Shown here piece by piece: positions 28,350 to 39,026 of a stretch of DNA of 64,000 nucleotides; position 1 is the first letter of the stretch, and each line of letters begins with the position of its first letter. Source of the DNA: Prauserella muralis (GTDB lineage Bacteria > Actinomycetota > Actinomycetes > Mycobacteriales > Pseudonocardiaceae); the NCBI RefSeq assembly GCF_003202285.1, contig NZ_MASW01000006.1, positions 620,001-684,000 on the forward strand, written 5' to 3'. The notes below the pieces were generated by a model that did not search any database, was not told the origin of the DNA, and was given only the letters and a program-made list of their open reading frames with translations. The position numbers and the translations under genes are program-made.

Positions 28350-30239
28350 TCAGTCCTCGGCGAGGATGGGCGCCGCGAGGAACTGCTCCGGGATCGCGAA
28401 CGCGTCGACCAGGGTGCGCGCGTGTGGACGCAACTCCCGGCACAGGTCGTTCACCGCGGCCGTCACGGCCTTCGCCCTGGAACTGGTCAGCCTGCCGTGT
28501 TCCAGGAACCAGGCCCGGTCCGCCTCGACGTTCGCGAGCACGTACAGGTCGCACACCCTGCTCAGCAGGTCCTTCGCCTCGCCGTCCTCGCAGCGGTCGA
28601 TGGCCGCCACGAACGCCTCCAGCACCAGCCGGTCGACGTGCACGCGGCCCGCCCGCAGCACGTGGTCCTGCGCGTCGTTGAAGACCTCGAACGCGTTGGC
28701 CGCCGTGGCCTGCCGCAGGCGGCGCGCGACGCCGTCCAGCACGTGTGCCTCGCGGTCCTCGAAGAGCTTGCACTGCCACGCCCGGTCGAACAGCGCGTCG
28801 TCGTCATCGCGGCCGGGGCTTGCGTCCACGATCCGCTCGACCACCTGCCGGGCCGCCGTGCGCTCGATGACGGCGCCCACGAACTGCTCGGCGACGAACC
28901 GCGCGGTGGCCAGCGGGCTGAGGTCCTCGAAGTGGTCCTTGTAGCTGGTCAGCAGGCCCTTGGCCACCAGTTGCAGCAGGACCGTGTTGTCGCCCTCGAA
29001 CGTGGTGAAGACGTCGGTGTCCGCCTTCAGCGACGGCAGGATGTTCTCCGAGAGGTACCCGGCCCCGCCGCAGGCCTCCCGCGCCGTCTGGATCGCGTTG
29101 GTCGCGTGCCACGTCGCGACGGCCTTGAGCCCGGCGGCCCTGCTCTCCAGCTCCCGCTGCCGCTGCTCGTCGACCTCATCGGCGCTCTGCAGCTCGTGCA
29201 GCGAGGTCACCAGCTCCTCCTGCGCGAAGTGCAGCGCGTACGTGGTGGCCAGCGCGGGCAGCAGCTTGCGCTGGTGCGCCAGGTAGTCGAGGACGACGAC
29301 CTCCTCGCCGTCGCCGGGGCGGAAGAACTGCCGCCGCCGCTCGGCGTAGCGGATGGCGATCGTCAGGGCGCGCTTCGTGGCGCTGCCCGCACTGCCTGCC
29401 ACGCTGACCCTGCCCCGCACCAGGGTGCCCAGCATCGTGAAGAACCGGCGGCTGTCGCTGTCGATCGGGCTGGTGTAGGTGCCGTCCTCCGCCACGTCGC
29501 CGTACCGGTTGAGCAGCGCGTCCCTCGGCACGCGCACCTGCTCGAAGGTGAGCCTGCCGTTGTCCACGCCGTTAAGCCCTGCTTTCGGGCCACAGTCCTC
29601 GATCCGCACGCCGGGCAGGGCGTTGCCGTCCTCGTCGCGGCTCGGCACCACGAACGCGTGCACGCCCCGCCGTTCGCTGCCGGTGACGAGTTGCGCGAAC
29701 ACCACCGCCATGCGCCCGTCACGCGCGGCGTTGCCGATGTAGTCCTTGCGCGCCTGCACGTCCGGCGTGTCGATGACGAACTCGCGGGCAGCCGGGTCGT
29801 AGGTCGCGGTGGTGCGCAGATGCTGGACGTCGGAGCCGTGCCCGGTCTCGGTCATCGCGAAACAGCCGGGCAGCTGCAGGTCCATGATGTTGCGCAGGTA
29901 CCGCTCGTGGTGGGGGCGCGTACCGAGCAACTGCACGGCGCCACCGAACAGGCCCCACTGCACCCCGGCCTTGACCATCAGCGACAGGTCGCCGAAACCG
30001 AGCATCTCGAACGACACGATCGAGCCGCCGATGTCACCGCCACCGCCGTACTCGACCGGAAAGCCGAGCCGGTTCCTGCCCGTGCCCGCCAGCTCGTGCA
30101 GCTGCTCCAGCACCTGCGCGCGGTGCTCCTCGACGCCGAGCCCGTACGGGTCGCGGAACTTGGTGTCGGCCACCTGCGCGCGGATGTCCCTGCGAACGGC
30201 GCCCCAGCGCCCGTCGAGCAGATCGGTCAGCGAAGTCAT
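28350..30239 (-). CDS. acyl-CoA oxidase/dehydrogenase family protein
   Basis: 629 aa, much longer than ordinary acyl-CoA dehydrogenases (about 380-400 aa) and the size of acyl-CoA oxidases. The domains are the N-terminal helical domain, the middle beta domain (GCFAMTETGHGSDVQHLRTT), and the FAD domain with ACGGAGYLSENILPSL and FTTFEGDNTVLLQLVAKGLL. EGDN contains the catalytic Glu in the acyl-CoA oxidase position. A C-terminal helical domain (about residues 470-629) completes the oxidase layout. It probably catalyses the first step of beta-oxidation; whether it passes electrons to O2 or ETF cannot be decided here. Confidence 0.85.
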   Translation of the reverse strand: MTSLTDLLDGRWGAVRRDIRAQVADTKFRDPYGLGVEEHRAQVLEQLHELAGTGRNRLGFPVEYGGGGDIGGSIVSFEMLGFGDLSLMVKAGVQWGLFGGAVQLLGTRPHHERYLRNIMDLQLPGCFAMTETGHGSDVQHLRTTATYDPAAREFVIDTPDVQARKDYIGNAARDGRMAVVFAQLVTGSERRGVHAFVVPSRDEDGNALPGVRIEDCGPKAGLNGVDNGRLTFEQVRVPRDALLNRYGDVAEDGTYTSPIDSDSRRFFTMLGTLVRGRVSVAGSAGSATKRALTIAIRYAERRRQFFRPGDGEEVVVLDYLAHQRKLLPALATTYALHFAQEELVTSLHELQSADEVDEQRQRELESRAAGLKAVATWHATNAIQTAREACGGAGYLSENILPSLKADTDVFTTFEGDNTVLLQLVAKGLLTSYKDHFEDLSPLATARFVAEQFVGAVIERTAARQVVERIVDASPGRDDDDALFDRAWQCKLFEDREAHVLDGVARRLRQATAANAFEVFNDAQDHVLRAGRVHVDRLVLEAFVAAIDRCEDGEAKDLLSRVCDLYVLANVEADRAWFLEHGRLTSSRAKAVTAAVNDLCRELRPHARTLVDAFAIPEQFLAAPILAED

Positions 30240-30282
30240 GGATCCCAGCCTGCCGGACCAGGGTCCGTTTCGCAGGCCGACG

Positions 30283-30840
30283 TCACCCCAGGTCGGGACC
30301 CTTCGCGCGCAGGTCATCCACTGTGGACATCGCCTCGCGCAGCTCGGCGAGCCACGTCTCGGCGTGCTGCCCCACCAGTTTCACCGCCCACGCGAGCGCC
30401 TCCGACCTCGACCGGGCGACACCGGCGTCGACCAGCGTGTCGAGCACCCTGCGCTCGGGCTGCCGCAGGCGGGTCATCACCGGCGCCGAGTGGGTCGTGA
30501 ACAGCTGCGTGGTGCCGCCGACACGCGCGCCCCACGCCACCTTGCGGCGGTACCGCTGCTCGGCCTGCCGCGCGATCTCGATGCGCCGGTCCCTGGTCTC
30601 CTCGCGAAACCGGCTGATCCGGCCGGACTCCGCCGCCGACTTGGCGGCGTCGTCGGAGAACGTGGCGCCCAGCGGCGGCAGCTCGCCGACGATCACGATC
30701 TCCTCGCGGTCCACCGTCACCTCCGGCTCACCGGTGAACCAGTCGTCCGGCAGCCGTCCGCTCAGCCACGCCGCCGCGTCACCCGCGTCCGGTACGTCGG
30801 CCTGCTGCCAGCCGCCGCGTCCTCGCCATCCCTGCCCCAT
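30283..30840 (-). CDS. conserved hypothetical protein with a possible RHH-like C-terminus
   Basis: 185 aa, acidic N-terminus (WLSGRLPDDWFTGEPEVTVD) and a C-terminal segment (TRLRQPERRVLDTLVDAGVA, SRSEALAWAVKLVGQHAE) whose SRSEALxxAV pattern resembles ribbon-helix-helix DNA-binding proteins. The ATG at 30840 follows GGAGG by 8 bases; an ATG two codons earlier is too close. A perfect tandem GATTACAT repeat lies 19 bp upstream, which would suit an autoregulatory operator. I do not recognise a named family. Confidence 0.65.
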   Translation of the reverse strand: MGQGWRGRGGWQQADVPDAGDAAAWLSGRLPDDWFTGEPEVTVDREEIVIVGELPPLGATFSDDAAKSAAESGRISRFREETRDRRIEIARQAEQRYRRKVAWGARVGGTTQLFTTHSAPVMTRLRQPERRVLDTLVDAGVARSRSEALAWAVKLVGQHAETWLAELREAMSTVDDLRAKGPDLG

Positions 30841-30858
30841 CGTCATCGCCTCCGTCGC

Positions 30859-30874
30859 GATTACATGATTACAT
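30859..30874. promoter_or_regulatory. tandem octamer upstream of the hypothetical gene
   Basis: Two adjacent perfect copies of GATTACAT (30859-30866, 30867-30874), an A/T-rich island in GC-rich DNA 19 bp before the ATG on the minus strand. On that strand it reads ATGTAATCATGTAATC and can include a -10 box (TGTAAT). Possible operator. Confidence 0.45.
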
Positions 30875-30936
30875 CGCTACTGAAGCTACGCCGATTCGCG
30901 GGCAAGGTCAGCAATGTTCACCAGGGGCGGACGGCG

Positions 30937-32949
<2,013 letters not shown>

Positions 32950-32976
32950 AGGCCCAGCGTCTCACACGGTGCCGCG

Positions 32977-33753
32977 TTACGCCGTCTCCCCGCGGGCCGC
33001 CCGCTCGACGAGAACCGCGACGCCGTCGAGCAGCCGGGCGAGGCCGAACTCGAAGGAGCGGGCAGGGTCGACGGCCGCCTGGTACTCCTCTCCCGCGGCG
33101 GCGCCCACCTCGGCGGCCACCGGGTAACGCTCGGCGTCGAACACCTTCGCCAGCAGCGGCGCGCGCTCCTCCCACCAGGCGATGTCGGTCTTGCCGGTCT
33201 GCTGCTCGGCCTGGGCCAGCTCCACGGCCGTGCGCACCGCGCCGTGCACGTAGTCGGCGATCATGCTCACCACCAGGTCCATCTCGATGTTGCTCAGCCC
33301 GATGCCGGCGACCGCCCGCAGCTCGTAGTCGTACCGCGCGATGATGTTCGGCCCGAGCACCGGGCGGCTGGTGGCGACCTGCAGCAGCCACGGATGCCGC
33401 AGGTAGCGGTCCCACGCCTGCCTGGCCACGCGTTCCAGCCGGGACCGCCAGCCGCCGGGCTCGTGGTCGGGCACGCCGTTCTCCCCGACCACGCGGTCGA
33501 CCATGACGTCGATCAGCTCCGCCTTGCCGGGCACATAGCTGTAGAGCGACATGGCGGTGACGCCGAGCTCGGCCGCGACCCGGCGCATCGACAGCGCGGC
33601 GAGCCCCTCGGCGTCCGCGATGCCGATGGCCGCCGCGGCGATGCCGTCCACGGTCAGCTTCGGCTTCGGTCCCCGCCGGGGTGGCTCCCGCAGCCCCCAC
33701 AGCAGCTCGATGCTCCGCGCGGGATCGCCACTGCCGCCATACACGCTGGTCAC
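32977..33753 (-). CDS. TetR family repressor of the divergent ABC exporter
   Basis: 258 aa. It begins VTSVYGGSGDPARSIELLWG, then RRGPKPKLTVDGIAAAAIGI and the HTH (SMRRVAAELGVTAMSLYSYV). The C-terminal domain is the TetR_C type common beside DrrAB exporters. The GTG at 33753 follows AAGGAG by about 9 bases. It is divergent from the ABC genes with 94 bp between starts, where two TACAGCGTAG sites lie. Confidence 0.85.
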   Translation of the reverse strand: MTSVYGGSGDPARSIELLWGLREPPRRGPKPKLTVDGIAAAAIGIADAEGLAALSMRRVAAELGVTAMSLYSYVPGKAELIDVMVDRVVGENGVPDHEPGGWRSRLERVARQAWDRYLRHPWLLQVATSRPVLGPNIIARYDYELRAVAGIGLSNIEMDLVVSMIADYVHGAVRTAVELAQAEQQTGKTDIAWWEERAPLLAKVFDAERYPVAAEVGAAAGEEYQAAVDPARSFEFGLARLLDGVAVLVERAARGETA

Positions 33754-33775
33754 AGGCTTCTTCTCCTTTGTCGCT

Positions 33776-33830
33776 TTGAACTTCTTACAGCGTAGGCTAT
33801 TATTCGCCAGCGCTACTCTATACAGCGTAG
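33776..33830. promoter_or_regulatory. ABC exporter promoter with two TetR operator-like sites
   Basis: Plus-strand TTGAAC (33776-33781) and TATTAT (33798-33803), 16-bp spacer, look like a housekeeping promoter. TACAGCGTAG occurs at 33786-33795, inside that spacer, and at 33821-33830. Each contains the dyad TAC-n3-GTA. Binding by the divergent TetR protein would block both promoter and early elongation. Confidence 0.65.
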
Positions 33831-33847
33831 AAAGTTTGAGGTGGACG

Positions 33848-34807
33848 ATGAGCTCCCCAGAACCCGCCATCGAGGCGAACGGGCTGCGCAAGCGCTACGG
33901 CGACACCGCGGCGCTGGACGGGTTCGACCTGGTCGTGCCTGCCGGTACCGTGCACGGCCTGCTCGGTCCCAACGGTGCGGGCAAGACCACCGCGGTGCGC
34001 ATCCTCAGCACGTTGCTGCGCCCGGACTCCGGCACGGCACGGGTCGCCGGCTTCGACGTGGTGCGCGCGCACCAGCACGTGCGGTACCGGATCGGGCTCG
34101 TCGGCCAGCACGCCGCCGTGGACGAGGTGCTCAGCGGAAGGCAGAACCTGGTGATGTTCGGCAGGCTCTACCACCTGGGCACCAGGGCGGCAGAGCGGAA
34201 GGCCGACGAGCTGCTGAACCGCTTCCGGCTCACCGACGCCGGGAACAAGCCGGTGAAGCAGTACTCGGGTGGCATGCGCAGACGGCTCGACCTGGCCGTG
34301 AGCCTGGTGCTGGCGCCGTCGGTGCTGTTCCTGGACGAGCCGACCACCGGACTCGACCCCCGGGCCCGCAACGAGGTGTGGGACGAGGTGCGCGGGCTGG
34401 CCGCGACCGGCACGACCGTGCTGCTCACCACCCAGTACCTCGAAGAGGCCGACCAGCTGGCGGACGCCATCTCGGTGATCGACGAAGGACGGGTGATCGC
34501 CGAGGGCACACCGGACGAGCTGAAGCGGCGCATCGGGGCCGACCGCATCGACGTGGTGGTGCACGACTCCGTCGACCTGGGCCGCGCCGCCGACCTGCTG
34601 GCGAAGGTGGCCGGTGCGGAGACCACCACCGATGTGGACCGGCGCCAGGTCAGCGCGCCCGTGCACGACCGCATGGCCGCACTCACCGAGCTCGTCCGCG
34701 CCTTCACCGACGAGGGGCTGGCCGCCGAGGACGTGGCCTTGCGCAGGCCGACTCTCGACGAGGTCTTCCTGCGCCTGACCAACCACGAAAAAGAGAGGGC
34801 CGCATGA
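33848..34807 (+). CDS. DrrA-type ABC transporter ATP-binding protein
   Basis: 319 aa. Walker A GPNGAGKTT, signature YSGGMRRRLDLAVSL, Walker B VLFLDEPTTGLDP, H-loop variant TTQYLEEADQL (Gln in place of His, usual in DrrA-type proteins). The C-terminal region (residues about 225-319, RRPTLDEVFLRLT) is the daunorubicin-resistance extension. It pairs with the overlapping permease to export a drug or lipid-like substrate. GAGGTG precedes the ATG. Confidence 0.92.
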   Translation: MSSPEPAIEANGLRKRYGDTAALDGFDLVVPAGTVHGLLGPNGAGKTTAVRILSTLLRPDSGTARVAGFDVVRAHQHVRYRIGLVGQHAAVDEVLSGRQNLVMFGRLYHLGTRAAERKADELLNRFRLTDAGNKPVKQYSGGMRRRLDLAVSLVLAPSVLFLDEPTTGLDPRARNEVWDEVRGLAATGTTVLLTTQYLEEADQLADAISVIDEGRVIAEGTPDELKRRIGADRIDVVVHDSVDLGRAADLLAKVAGAETTTDVDRRQVSAPVHDRMAALTELVRAFTDEGLAAEDVALRRPTLDEVFLRLTNHEKERAA

Positions 34808-35631
34808 CCACCACGACCCTGCCCCAGCCGCCCGGCACCCTCGGCGAGCGCCTGCGCTGGGCACTCGCCGACGGCTGGACCGTCACCCGCCGCGACCTCG
34901 CCCACCGGGCGCGCCAGCCGGGCATGACCGTCACGGACCTGCTCTTCCCCGTGATGATCATGCTGATGTTCGGGTTCCTCTTCGGTGGCGCGATGGCGGT
35001 GCCCGGCGGCGACTACACCGAGTTCCTCGTCCCCGGGGTGCTCGCGCTGACCATGGTGTTCGGCGTCGAGGCGACGTTCACGGCCATCAGCACGGACGCG
35101 GCCAGGGGCATCACCGACCGGTTCCGGTCGCTGCCGATGGCGCCGTCGGCGGTGGTCGTCGGCCGCTGCGGGGCCGACATGCTGGGTGCGGTGGTCACCC
35201 TCACCGCGATGGTCGTCGCGGGGCTGGCCATCGGCTGGCGCTGGCACGGCAGCCTCGCGGCGGCGCTGGCCGCGTTCGGGCTGCTCCTGCTGCTGAGACT
35301 GGCGATGCTGTGGCTGGGCATCTACCTCGGGCTCGTGATGCGCAGCCCGGAGGCGGTGATGGCGCTGCAGATCCTCGTGTGGCCGATCGGGTTCCTGTCC
35401 AACGCCTTCGTGGCGCCGGGCACGATGCCGGGCTGGCTCGGCACGGTGACCGAATGGAACCCGCTGTCGGCCACGGCGGGCGCCATCAGGGAGCTGTTCG
35501 GCAACCCCGCGTGGGCGGCCGACTCGTGGCTGAGTCAGTACGCGGTGCTCGCCGCGGTCGCCTGGCCCGCCGTGCTCATCGCGGTGTTCTGCCCGCTGTC
35601 GATTCGTCGCTACCGGAGGCTGAGCTACTGA
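34804..35631 (+). CDS. DrrB-type ABC-2 transporter permease
   Basis: 275 aa with six helices; ABC-2 domain features include TVTRRDLAHRARQPGMTVTD, LVPGVLALTMVFGVEATF, GITDRFRSLPMAPSAVVVGR (ABC-2 loop) and VAPGTMPGWLGTVTEWNPL. The ATG overlaps the ATPase stop (ATGA), so the subunits are made in ratio. Its last 56 bases overlap the convergent small membrane-protein gene. Confidence 0.92.
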   Translation: MTTTTLPQPPGTLGERLRWALADGWTVTRRDLAHRARQPGMTVTDLLFPVMIMLMFGFLFGGAMAVPGGDYTEFLVPGVLALTMVFGVEATFTAISTDAARGITDRFRSLPMAPSAVVVGRCGADMLGAVVTLTAMVVAGLAIGWRWHGSLAAALAAFGLLLLLRLAMLWLGIYLGLVMRSPEAVMALQILVWPIGFLSNAFVAPGTMPGWLGTVTEWNPLSATAGAIRELFGNPAWAADSWLSQYAVLAAVAWPAVLIAVFCPLSIRRYRRLSY

Positions 35632-35932
35632 CGTCGCCCGCGTCGCGCTCCGGCCGCGACGCGTCCGCCTCGGCGGCCGACCGCTCGTCGTCCGCCGGGG
35701 CGGCCTGCTCACCGGGATCGTCGAAGCTCTCCGGGAGCCGCTTCAGGTGCTTGGTCATCGAGCGCACCAGGAACACCACGGCGATCAGGAACAGCAGCAG
35801 CAACAGCAGGCCCACCGGCGAGGACTTGCCGAAGTCCTCGCCCTGGCCGCCGTTGTCGCCATTGCCGGGCTGCTGCGCCAGCACCACGGCACCCGTCAGC
35901 ACCGGCGCGGCCGCGAAGGCCGGAAGAGTCAT
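35576..35932 (-). CDS. small membrane protein downstream of mca
   Basis: 118 aa. A possible signal or first helix (residues 1-20) is followed by a short Gly/Asn/Gln linker, one strong helix ([20 protein letters not shown]) and a charged, disordered cytoplasmic tail. Its ATG overlaps the mca stop (ATGA), so it is co-expressed with mca; a small membrane protein next to mca is also found in mycobacteria. The 3' end overlaps the ABC permease on the other strand by 56 bp. Role unknown. Confidence 0.75.
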   Translation of the reverse strand: MTLPAFAAAPVLTGAVVLAQQPGNGDNGGQGEDFGKSSPVGLLLLLLFLIAVVFLVRSMTKHLKRLPESFDDPGEQAAPADDERSAAEADASRPERDAGDVSSSASGSDESTAGRTPR

Positions 35933-36840
35933 GCCCCCATCTTCTCACGCACCCCCGCGAAGAGGTCGTCCTCGGGCAGCGTGCTGGCGACGAGCGACTG
36001 CACCAGCTCGTACTCCTCGGTGGGCCACACCTCCCGCTGCAGGTGCAGCGGCATGGCGAACCACCGGCTGTTCGGGTCGATCTGGGTGGCGTGCGCCTTG
36101 AGCGCCTCGTCGCGGACCTCGAAGTAGTCGGCGCAGTGCACACGGGTGGTGACCCGCTCCATGACGTCGGCCTTGTCCGGGTCCCACCGGCCCAGCCACT
36201 CCTCGTACGGCGAGTCGAGCCCGTGCGCCACCAGCGTCTCGTGGAACGCGGTGATCTTGGCGCGGGAGAACCCGTGCGAGTAGTACAGCTTGAGCGGCTG
36301 CCACGGCTCGCCCGCATCCGGGAACCGGCCGGGGTCGGGGGCGGCGTCGTAGGCGGCGATGGAGATCTCGTGGGTCCGGATGTGGTCGGGGTGCGGGTAG
36401 CCGCCGTTCTCGTCGTAGGTGACGATGACGTGCGGGCGGAACTCGCGGATCACCTGCACCAGCGCCTCGGTGGGTTCCTCGAGCGGGACCGTCGCGAAGG
36501 AGCCCTCGGGCAGCGGCGGCAGCGGCTCGCCCTCGGGCAGGCCCGAGTCGACGAAGCCGAGCCAGCGGTGCTGCACACCGAGGATCTTCGCGGCCCGCGC
36601 CATCTCCTCGCGGCGCAGTTCGGTCATGTTGGCGTGCACCTCGGGACGGTCCATGGCCGGGTTCAGCACGCTGCCCGCCTCACCGCCGGTGCACGTGACG
36701 ACCATGACGTCGTGCCCCTCGGCGACGTAGCGCGCCATCGTGGCCGCGCCCTTGCTCGACTCGTCGTCCGGGTGGGCGTGCACCGCCATCAACCGGAGCC
36801 CCGTACCGTCCCCGGTCGCCGTCCGTCCGTCAGATCCCAT
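35929..36840 (-). CDS. mca: mycothiol S-conjugate amidase
   Basis: 303 aa, LmbE/PIG-L zinc hydrolase. [14 protein letters not shown] (zinc His and catalytic Asp), [22 protein letters not shown] (second zinc ligand set) and the long C-terminal part distinguish Mca from MshB. Mca cleaves mycothiol-toxin conjugates so that mercapturates can be exported, a detoxification route specific to actinobacteria. The ATG at 36840 ([12 protein letters not shown]) starts shortly before the fold. Divergent from the DUF4307 gene, as in mycobacteria. Confidence 0.93.
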   Translation of the reverse strand: MGSDGRTATGDGTGLRLMAVHAHPDDESSKGAATMARYVAEGHDVMVVTCTGGEAGSVLNPAMDRPEVHANMTELRREEMARAAKILGVQHRWLGFVDSGLPEGEPLPPLPEGSFATVPLEEPTEALVQVIREFRPHVIVTYDENGGYPHPDHIRTHEISIAAYDAAPDPGRFPDAGEPWQPLKLYYSHGFSRAKITAFHETLVAHGLDSPYEEWLGRWDPDKADVMERVTTRVHCADYFEVRDEALKAHATQIDPNSRWFAMPLHLQREVWPTEEYELVQSLVASTLPEDDLFAGVREKMGA

Positions 36841-36936
36841 GACCGACTCGGCCCCTCTCGTCACCGTCGCTGCCTGCACTCGCGGCCCCCCTGGTCCGCG
36901 CCCGTCAGTCCCCCACGGATACTCGTAACGCGGGGT

Positions 36937-37455
36937 ATGACGTCCATCTTCCCCAATGACCACGACAAGACTGTGCGGGAGGCCGGTTTGGGCAGCGGCA
37001 GCGCCGCGCCGGACACCTCGTCCGGCGACGCCGCCCGGCGCGCGGCACTCGCGGACCGCTACGGCTCGGCCCGGCCCGGCCCCCGGGCACCGCGGCGCGG
37101 CTGGCGCGTGTGGTTGTTCGTGGTGCTGGCACTCGCGGCCAGCGGCACGGCCGCCTACGTCGCGTACACCAATCTGGGGGATGCGCCCATCGAGGCGCAG
37201 CGCGTCGGGTTCACGGAGCGCCCGGGTAACGCCATGGAGATCACGATCGACATCATCCGTGAGGACCCCCGGCGACCGGGGGTGTGCATTGTACGGGTGC
37301 GCGACATTTCCGGCGCCGAGAGCGGCCGGAAAGAGATTTACGTCGCACCCGGCGTGGAGCGGATGTCGACGGTGGTCCGCAGCATCGGTCGTCCGGTGAC
37401 GGCGGACGTTTTCGGCTGCTCGTACAATGTTCCGAGGTACTTGTCAAGGACGTAG
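36937..37455 (+). CDS. DUF4307 membrane-anchored protein
   Basis: 172 aa. A basic, disordered N-terminus ([18 protein letters not shown]), one helix ([20 protein letters not shown]) and an extracytoplasmic DUF4307 domain with two cysteines ([12 protein letters not shown] and [15 protein letters not shown]) that could form a disulfide. It sits between mca and greA exactly as Rv1081c does. The function is unknown. Confidence 0.8.
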   Translation: MTSIFPNDHDKTVREAGLGSGSAAPDTSSGDAARRAALADRYGSARPGPRAPRRGWRVWLFVVLALAASGTAAYVAYTNLGDAPIEAQRVGFTERPGNAMEITIDIIREDPRRPGVCIVRVRDISGAESGRKEIYVAPGVERMSTVVRSIGRPVTADVFGCSYNVPRYLSRT

Positions 37456-37527
37456 CGGCCAACGGGGTGAATAGCGCGCCGAATGTCCGCTAAGCGTAGA
37501 ACTGAGCGGCATTCGGGGGGTCGATCG

Positions 37528-37536
37528 TGCTATGCT
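37528..37536 (+). promoter_or_regulatory. possible extended -10 promoter of a short greA leader
   Basis: TGCTATGCT is a TGn extended -10 box. No convincing -35. Transcription from here would meet the terminator at 37547 within about 10-30 nt. Confidence 0.35.
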
Positions 37537-37546
37537 GATCTACCGG

Positions 37547-37571
37547 CACGGCCCAGACGGGCCGTGTTTTT
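37547..37571 (+). terminator. intrinsic terminator between DUF4307 gene and greA
   Basis: Stem CACGGCCC (37547-37554) / GGGCCGTG (37559-37566), loop AGAC, followed at once by TTTTT (37567-37571): a textbook rho-independent terminator, rare in this GC-rich window. It lies 92 bp after the DUF4307 stop and about 70 bp before greA. It may end the upstream transcript or attenuate greA. Confidence 0.85.
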
Positions 37572-37582
37572 CCTTTATCTCA

Positions 37583-37598
37583 GCCACGCCAGCGTGGC
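37583..37598 (+). promoter_or_regulatory. second hairpin in the greA upstream region
   Basis: GCCACGC (37583-37589) and GCGTGGC (37592-37598) are perfectly complementary with only CA between them. As an RNA hairpin the loop is tight; as DNA it is a palindromic protein-binding site. TGTATACC just downstream could be the main greA -10 region. Confidence 0.4.
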
Positions 37599-37642
37599 GG
37601 CCGGCTTGTATACCCAAGCTCGGCAGGCCCTAGGAGGAGATG

Positions 37643-38137
37643 GTGACCGTGAGCGACAGCAAGGTGACCTGGCTGACCCAGGATGCCTACGACAGGCTCA
37701 AGCACGAGCTCGACGAACTGATCGAGAATCGTCCGGTCATCGCTGCGAAGATCAATGACAGCCGGGAAGAGGGCGACCTCAAGGAGAACGGTGGCTACCA
37801 CGCCGCCCGCGAGGAGCAGGGCCAGCAGGAAGCCCGCATCCGGCACCTGCAGGAGTTGCTTCGCACCGCGAAGGTCGGCGAGGCTCCCACGAAGTCCGGT
37901 GTCGCCGAGCCGGGCATGGTGCTGACCGTCCGGTACGAGGGTGACGACGACGAGGAGGAGTTCCTGCTCGCCACCCGTGAGGAGGGCGGCAGCGGCCCCA
38001 TGGAGGTCTACTCCCCCGACTCCCCGCTCGGCAAGGCCCTGCTGGGCGCCAAGGAAGGCGAGTCCTGCGAGTACCTGCTGCCCAACGGCAAGACGCAGAA
38101 GGTCACGCTCGTCAAGGCGGTCCCCTACAGCGGCTGA
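37643..38137 (+). CDS. greA: transcription elongation factor GreA
   Basis: 164 aa. The N-terminal coiled coil enters the RNA polymerase secondary channel ([20 protein letters not shown], with the acidic tip [17 protein letters not shown]); the C-terminal FKBP-like domain includes [18 protein letters not shown]. It stimulates transcript cleavage to rescue backtracked polymerase. AGGAGGAG at 37632-37639 suits the GTG at 37643 better than the ATG at 37640. Unusually, an intrinsic terminator lies just upstream, a layout known from E. coli greA. Confidence 0.95.
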   Translation: MTVSDSKVTWLTQDAYDRLKHELDELIENRPVIAAKINDSREEGDLKENGGYHAAREEQGQQEARIRHLQELLRTAKVGEAPTKSGVAEPGMVLTVRYEGDDDEEEFLLATREEGGSGPMEVYSPDSPLGKALLGAKEGESCEYLLPNGKTQKVTLVKAVPYSG

Positions 38138-38163
38138 CGGCGCCGAGATCCCGAGGTGACGCG

Positions 38164-38976
38164 ATGAGTGCCGAGCTGCCCATCTGCGCCACCTGCGCCA
38201 TGCAGTACGCGGCGCCCCGTCCCGACTGCCCCGTCTGCGAGGACGAGCGACAGTACGTTCCCTCGTCCGGCCAGCGCTGGACCTCGCTCACGGAACTCCG
38301 AGGCGGTGCCTACCGCGCCCGGATCGACGAGGAGGCGCCCGGTGTCCTGGGCATCGGCAGCGAACCCTCGTTCGGCATCGGGCAACGTGCGCTGCTCGTG
38401 CCCTCGTCGTCCGGCGCGATCCTGTGGGACTGCATCGCCTACCTCGACGACGACCTCGTGCGCAGGGTGACGGACCTGGGTGGGCTGAGCGCCATCGCGA
38501 TCAGCCACCCGCACTACTACACGACGATGGTGGAGTGGGCGGAGGTGTTCGACGTCCCGATCTACCTGCACGAGAAGGACCGCGAGTGGATCGGAAGGCC
38601 CGATCCCCGCATCGAGCTGTGGAGCGGGCGCACCCATTCGCTCGCCGACGACGTCACGCTCGTCAACCTCGGCGTGCACTTCGCCGGCGGCACCGTCCTG
38701 CACTGGCAGGGCGGTGCCGACGGCGAGGGCGCGCTCTTCAGCGGCGACATCGTCCAGGTGGTACCCAACCGGTCACTCGTGGCGTTCATGTACAGCTACC
38801 CCAACTACATTCCCGAGCGGCCGGAGGTCGTCCGCGAGGCGGGCGACCTGCTGGAGCAGTTCCGGTTCGCCCACATCTACGGCGCGTGGTGGAACGCCGT
38901 GATCCTCGGCGGCGGCAACGACGTCGTCCGCCGTTCCGTCCGCCGCTATCTCACCCAGGTCACCCCCACCGCCTGA
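38164..38976 (+). CDS. MBL-fold protein with N-terminal zinc ribbon
   Basis: 270 aa. A zinc ribbon at the N-terminus (CATCAMQYAAPRPDCPVC, Cys8/11/22/25) precedes an MBL-fold domain. The usual HxHxDH motif is degenerate (SHPHYYTTM), with Tyr-Tyr in place of the Asp-His segment, although LFSGDIVQV is present. It may bind a single metal or have altered chemistry. Function unknown. It starts 26 bp after greA but is not part of the conserved greA neighbourhood I recall. Confidence 0.75.
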   Translation: MSAELPICATCAMQYAAPRPDCPVCEDERQYVPSSGQRWTSLTELRGGAYRARIDEEAPGVLGIGSEPSFGIGQRALLVPSSSGAILWDCIAYLDDDLVRRVTDLGGLSAIAISHPHYYTTMVEWAEVFDVPIYLHEKDREWIGRPDPRIELWSGRTHSLADDVTLVNLGVHFAGGTVLHWQGGADGEGALFSGDIVQVVPNRSLVAFMYSYPNYIPERPEVVREAGDLLEQFRFAHIYGAWWNAVILGGGNDVVRRSVRRYLTQVTPTA

Positions 38977-38981
38977 GCCCC

Positions 38982-39026
38982 AAGCTCCCCAATGCGGCAT
39001 TGGTAGCGCTGAGCGCTACCAATGCC
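38982..39026. repeat. left 45-bp arm of a split palindromic repeat
   Basis: Starts AAGCTCCCCAATGCGGCATT and contains an internal hairpin CATTGGTAGCGC / GCGCTACCAATG. The reverse complement of 40342-40386 matches it at 37 of 45 positions. It abuts the IS30-family element. Confidence 0.7.
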
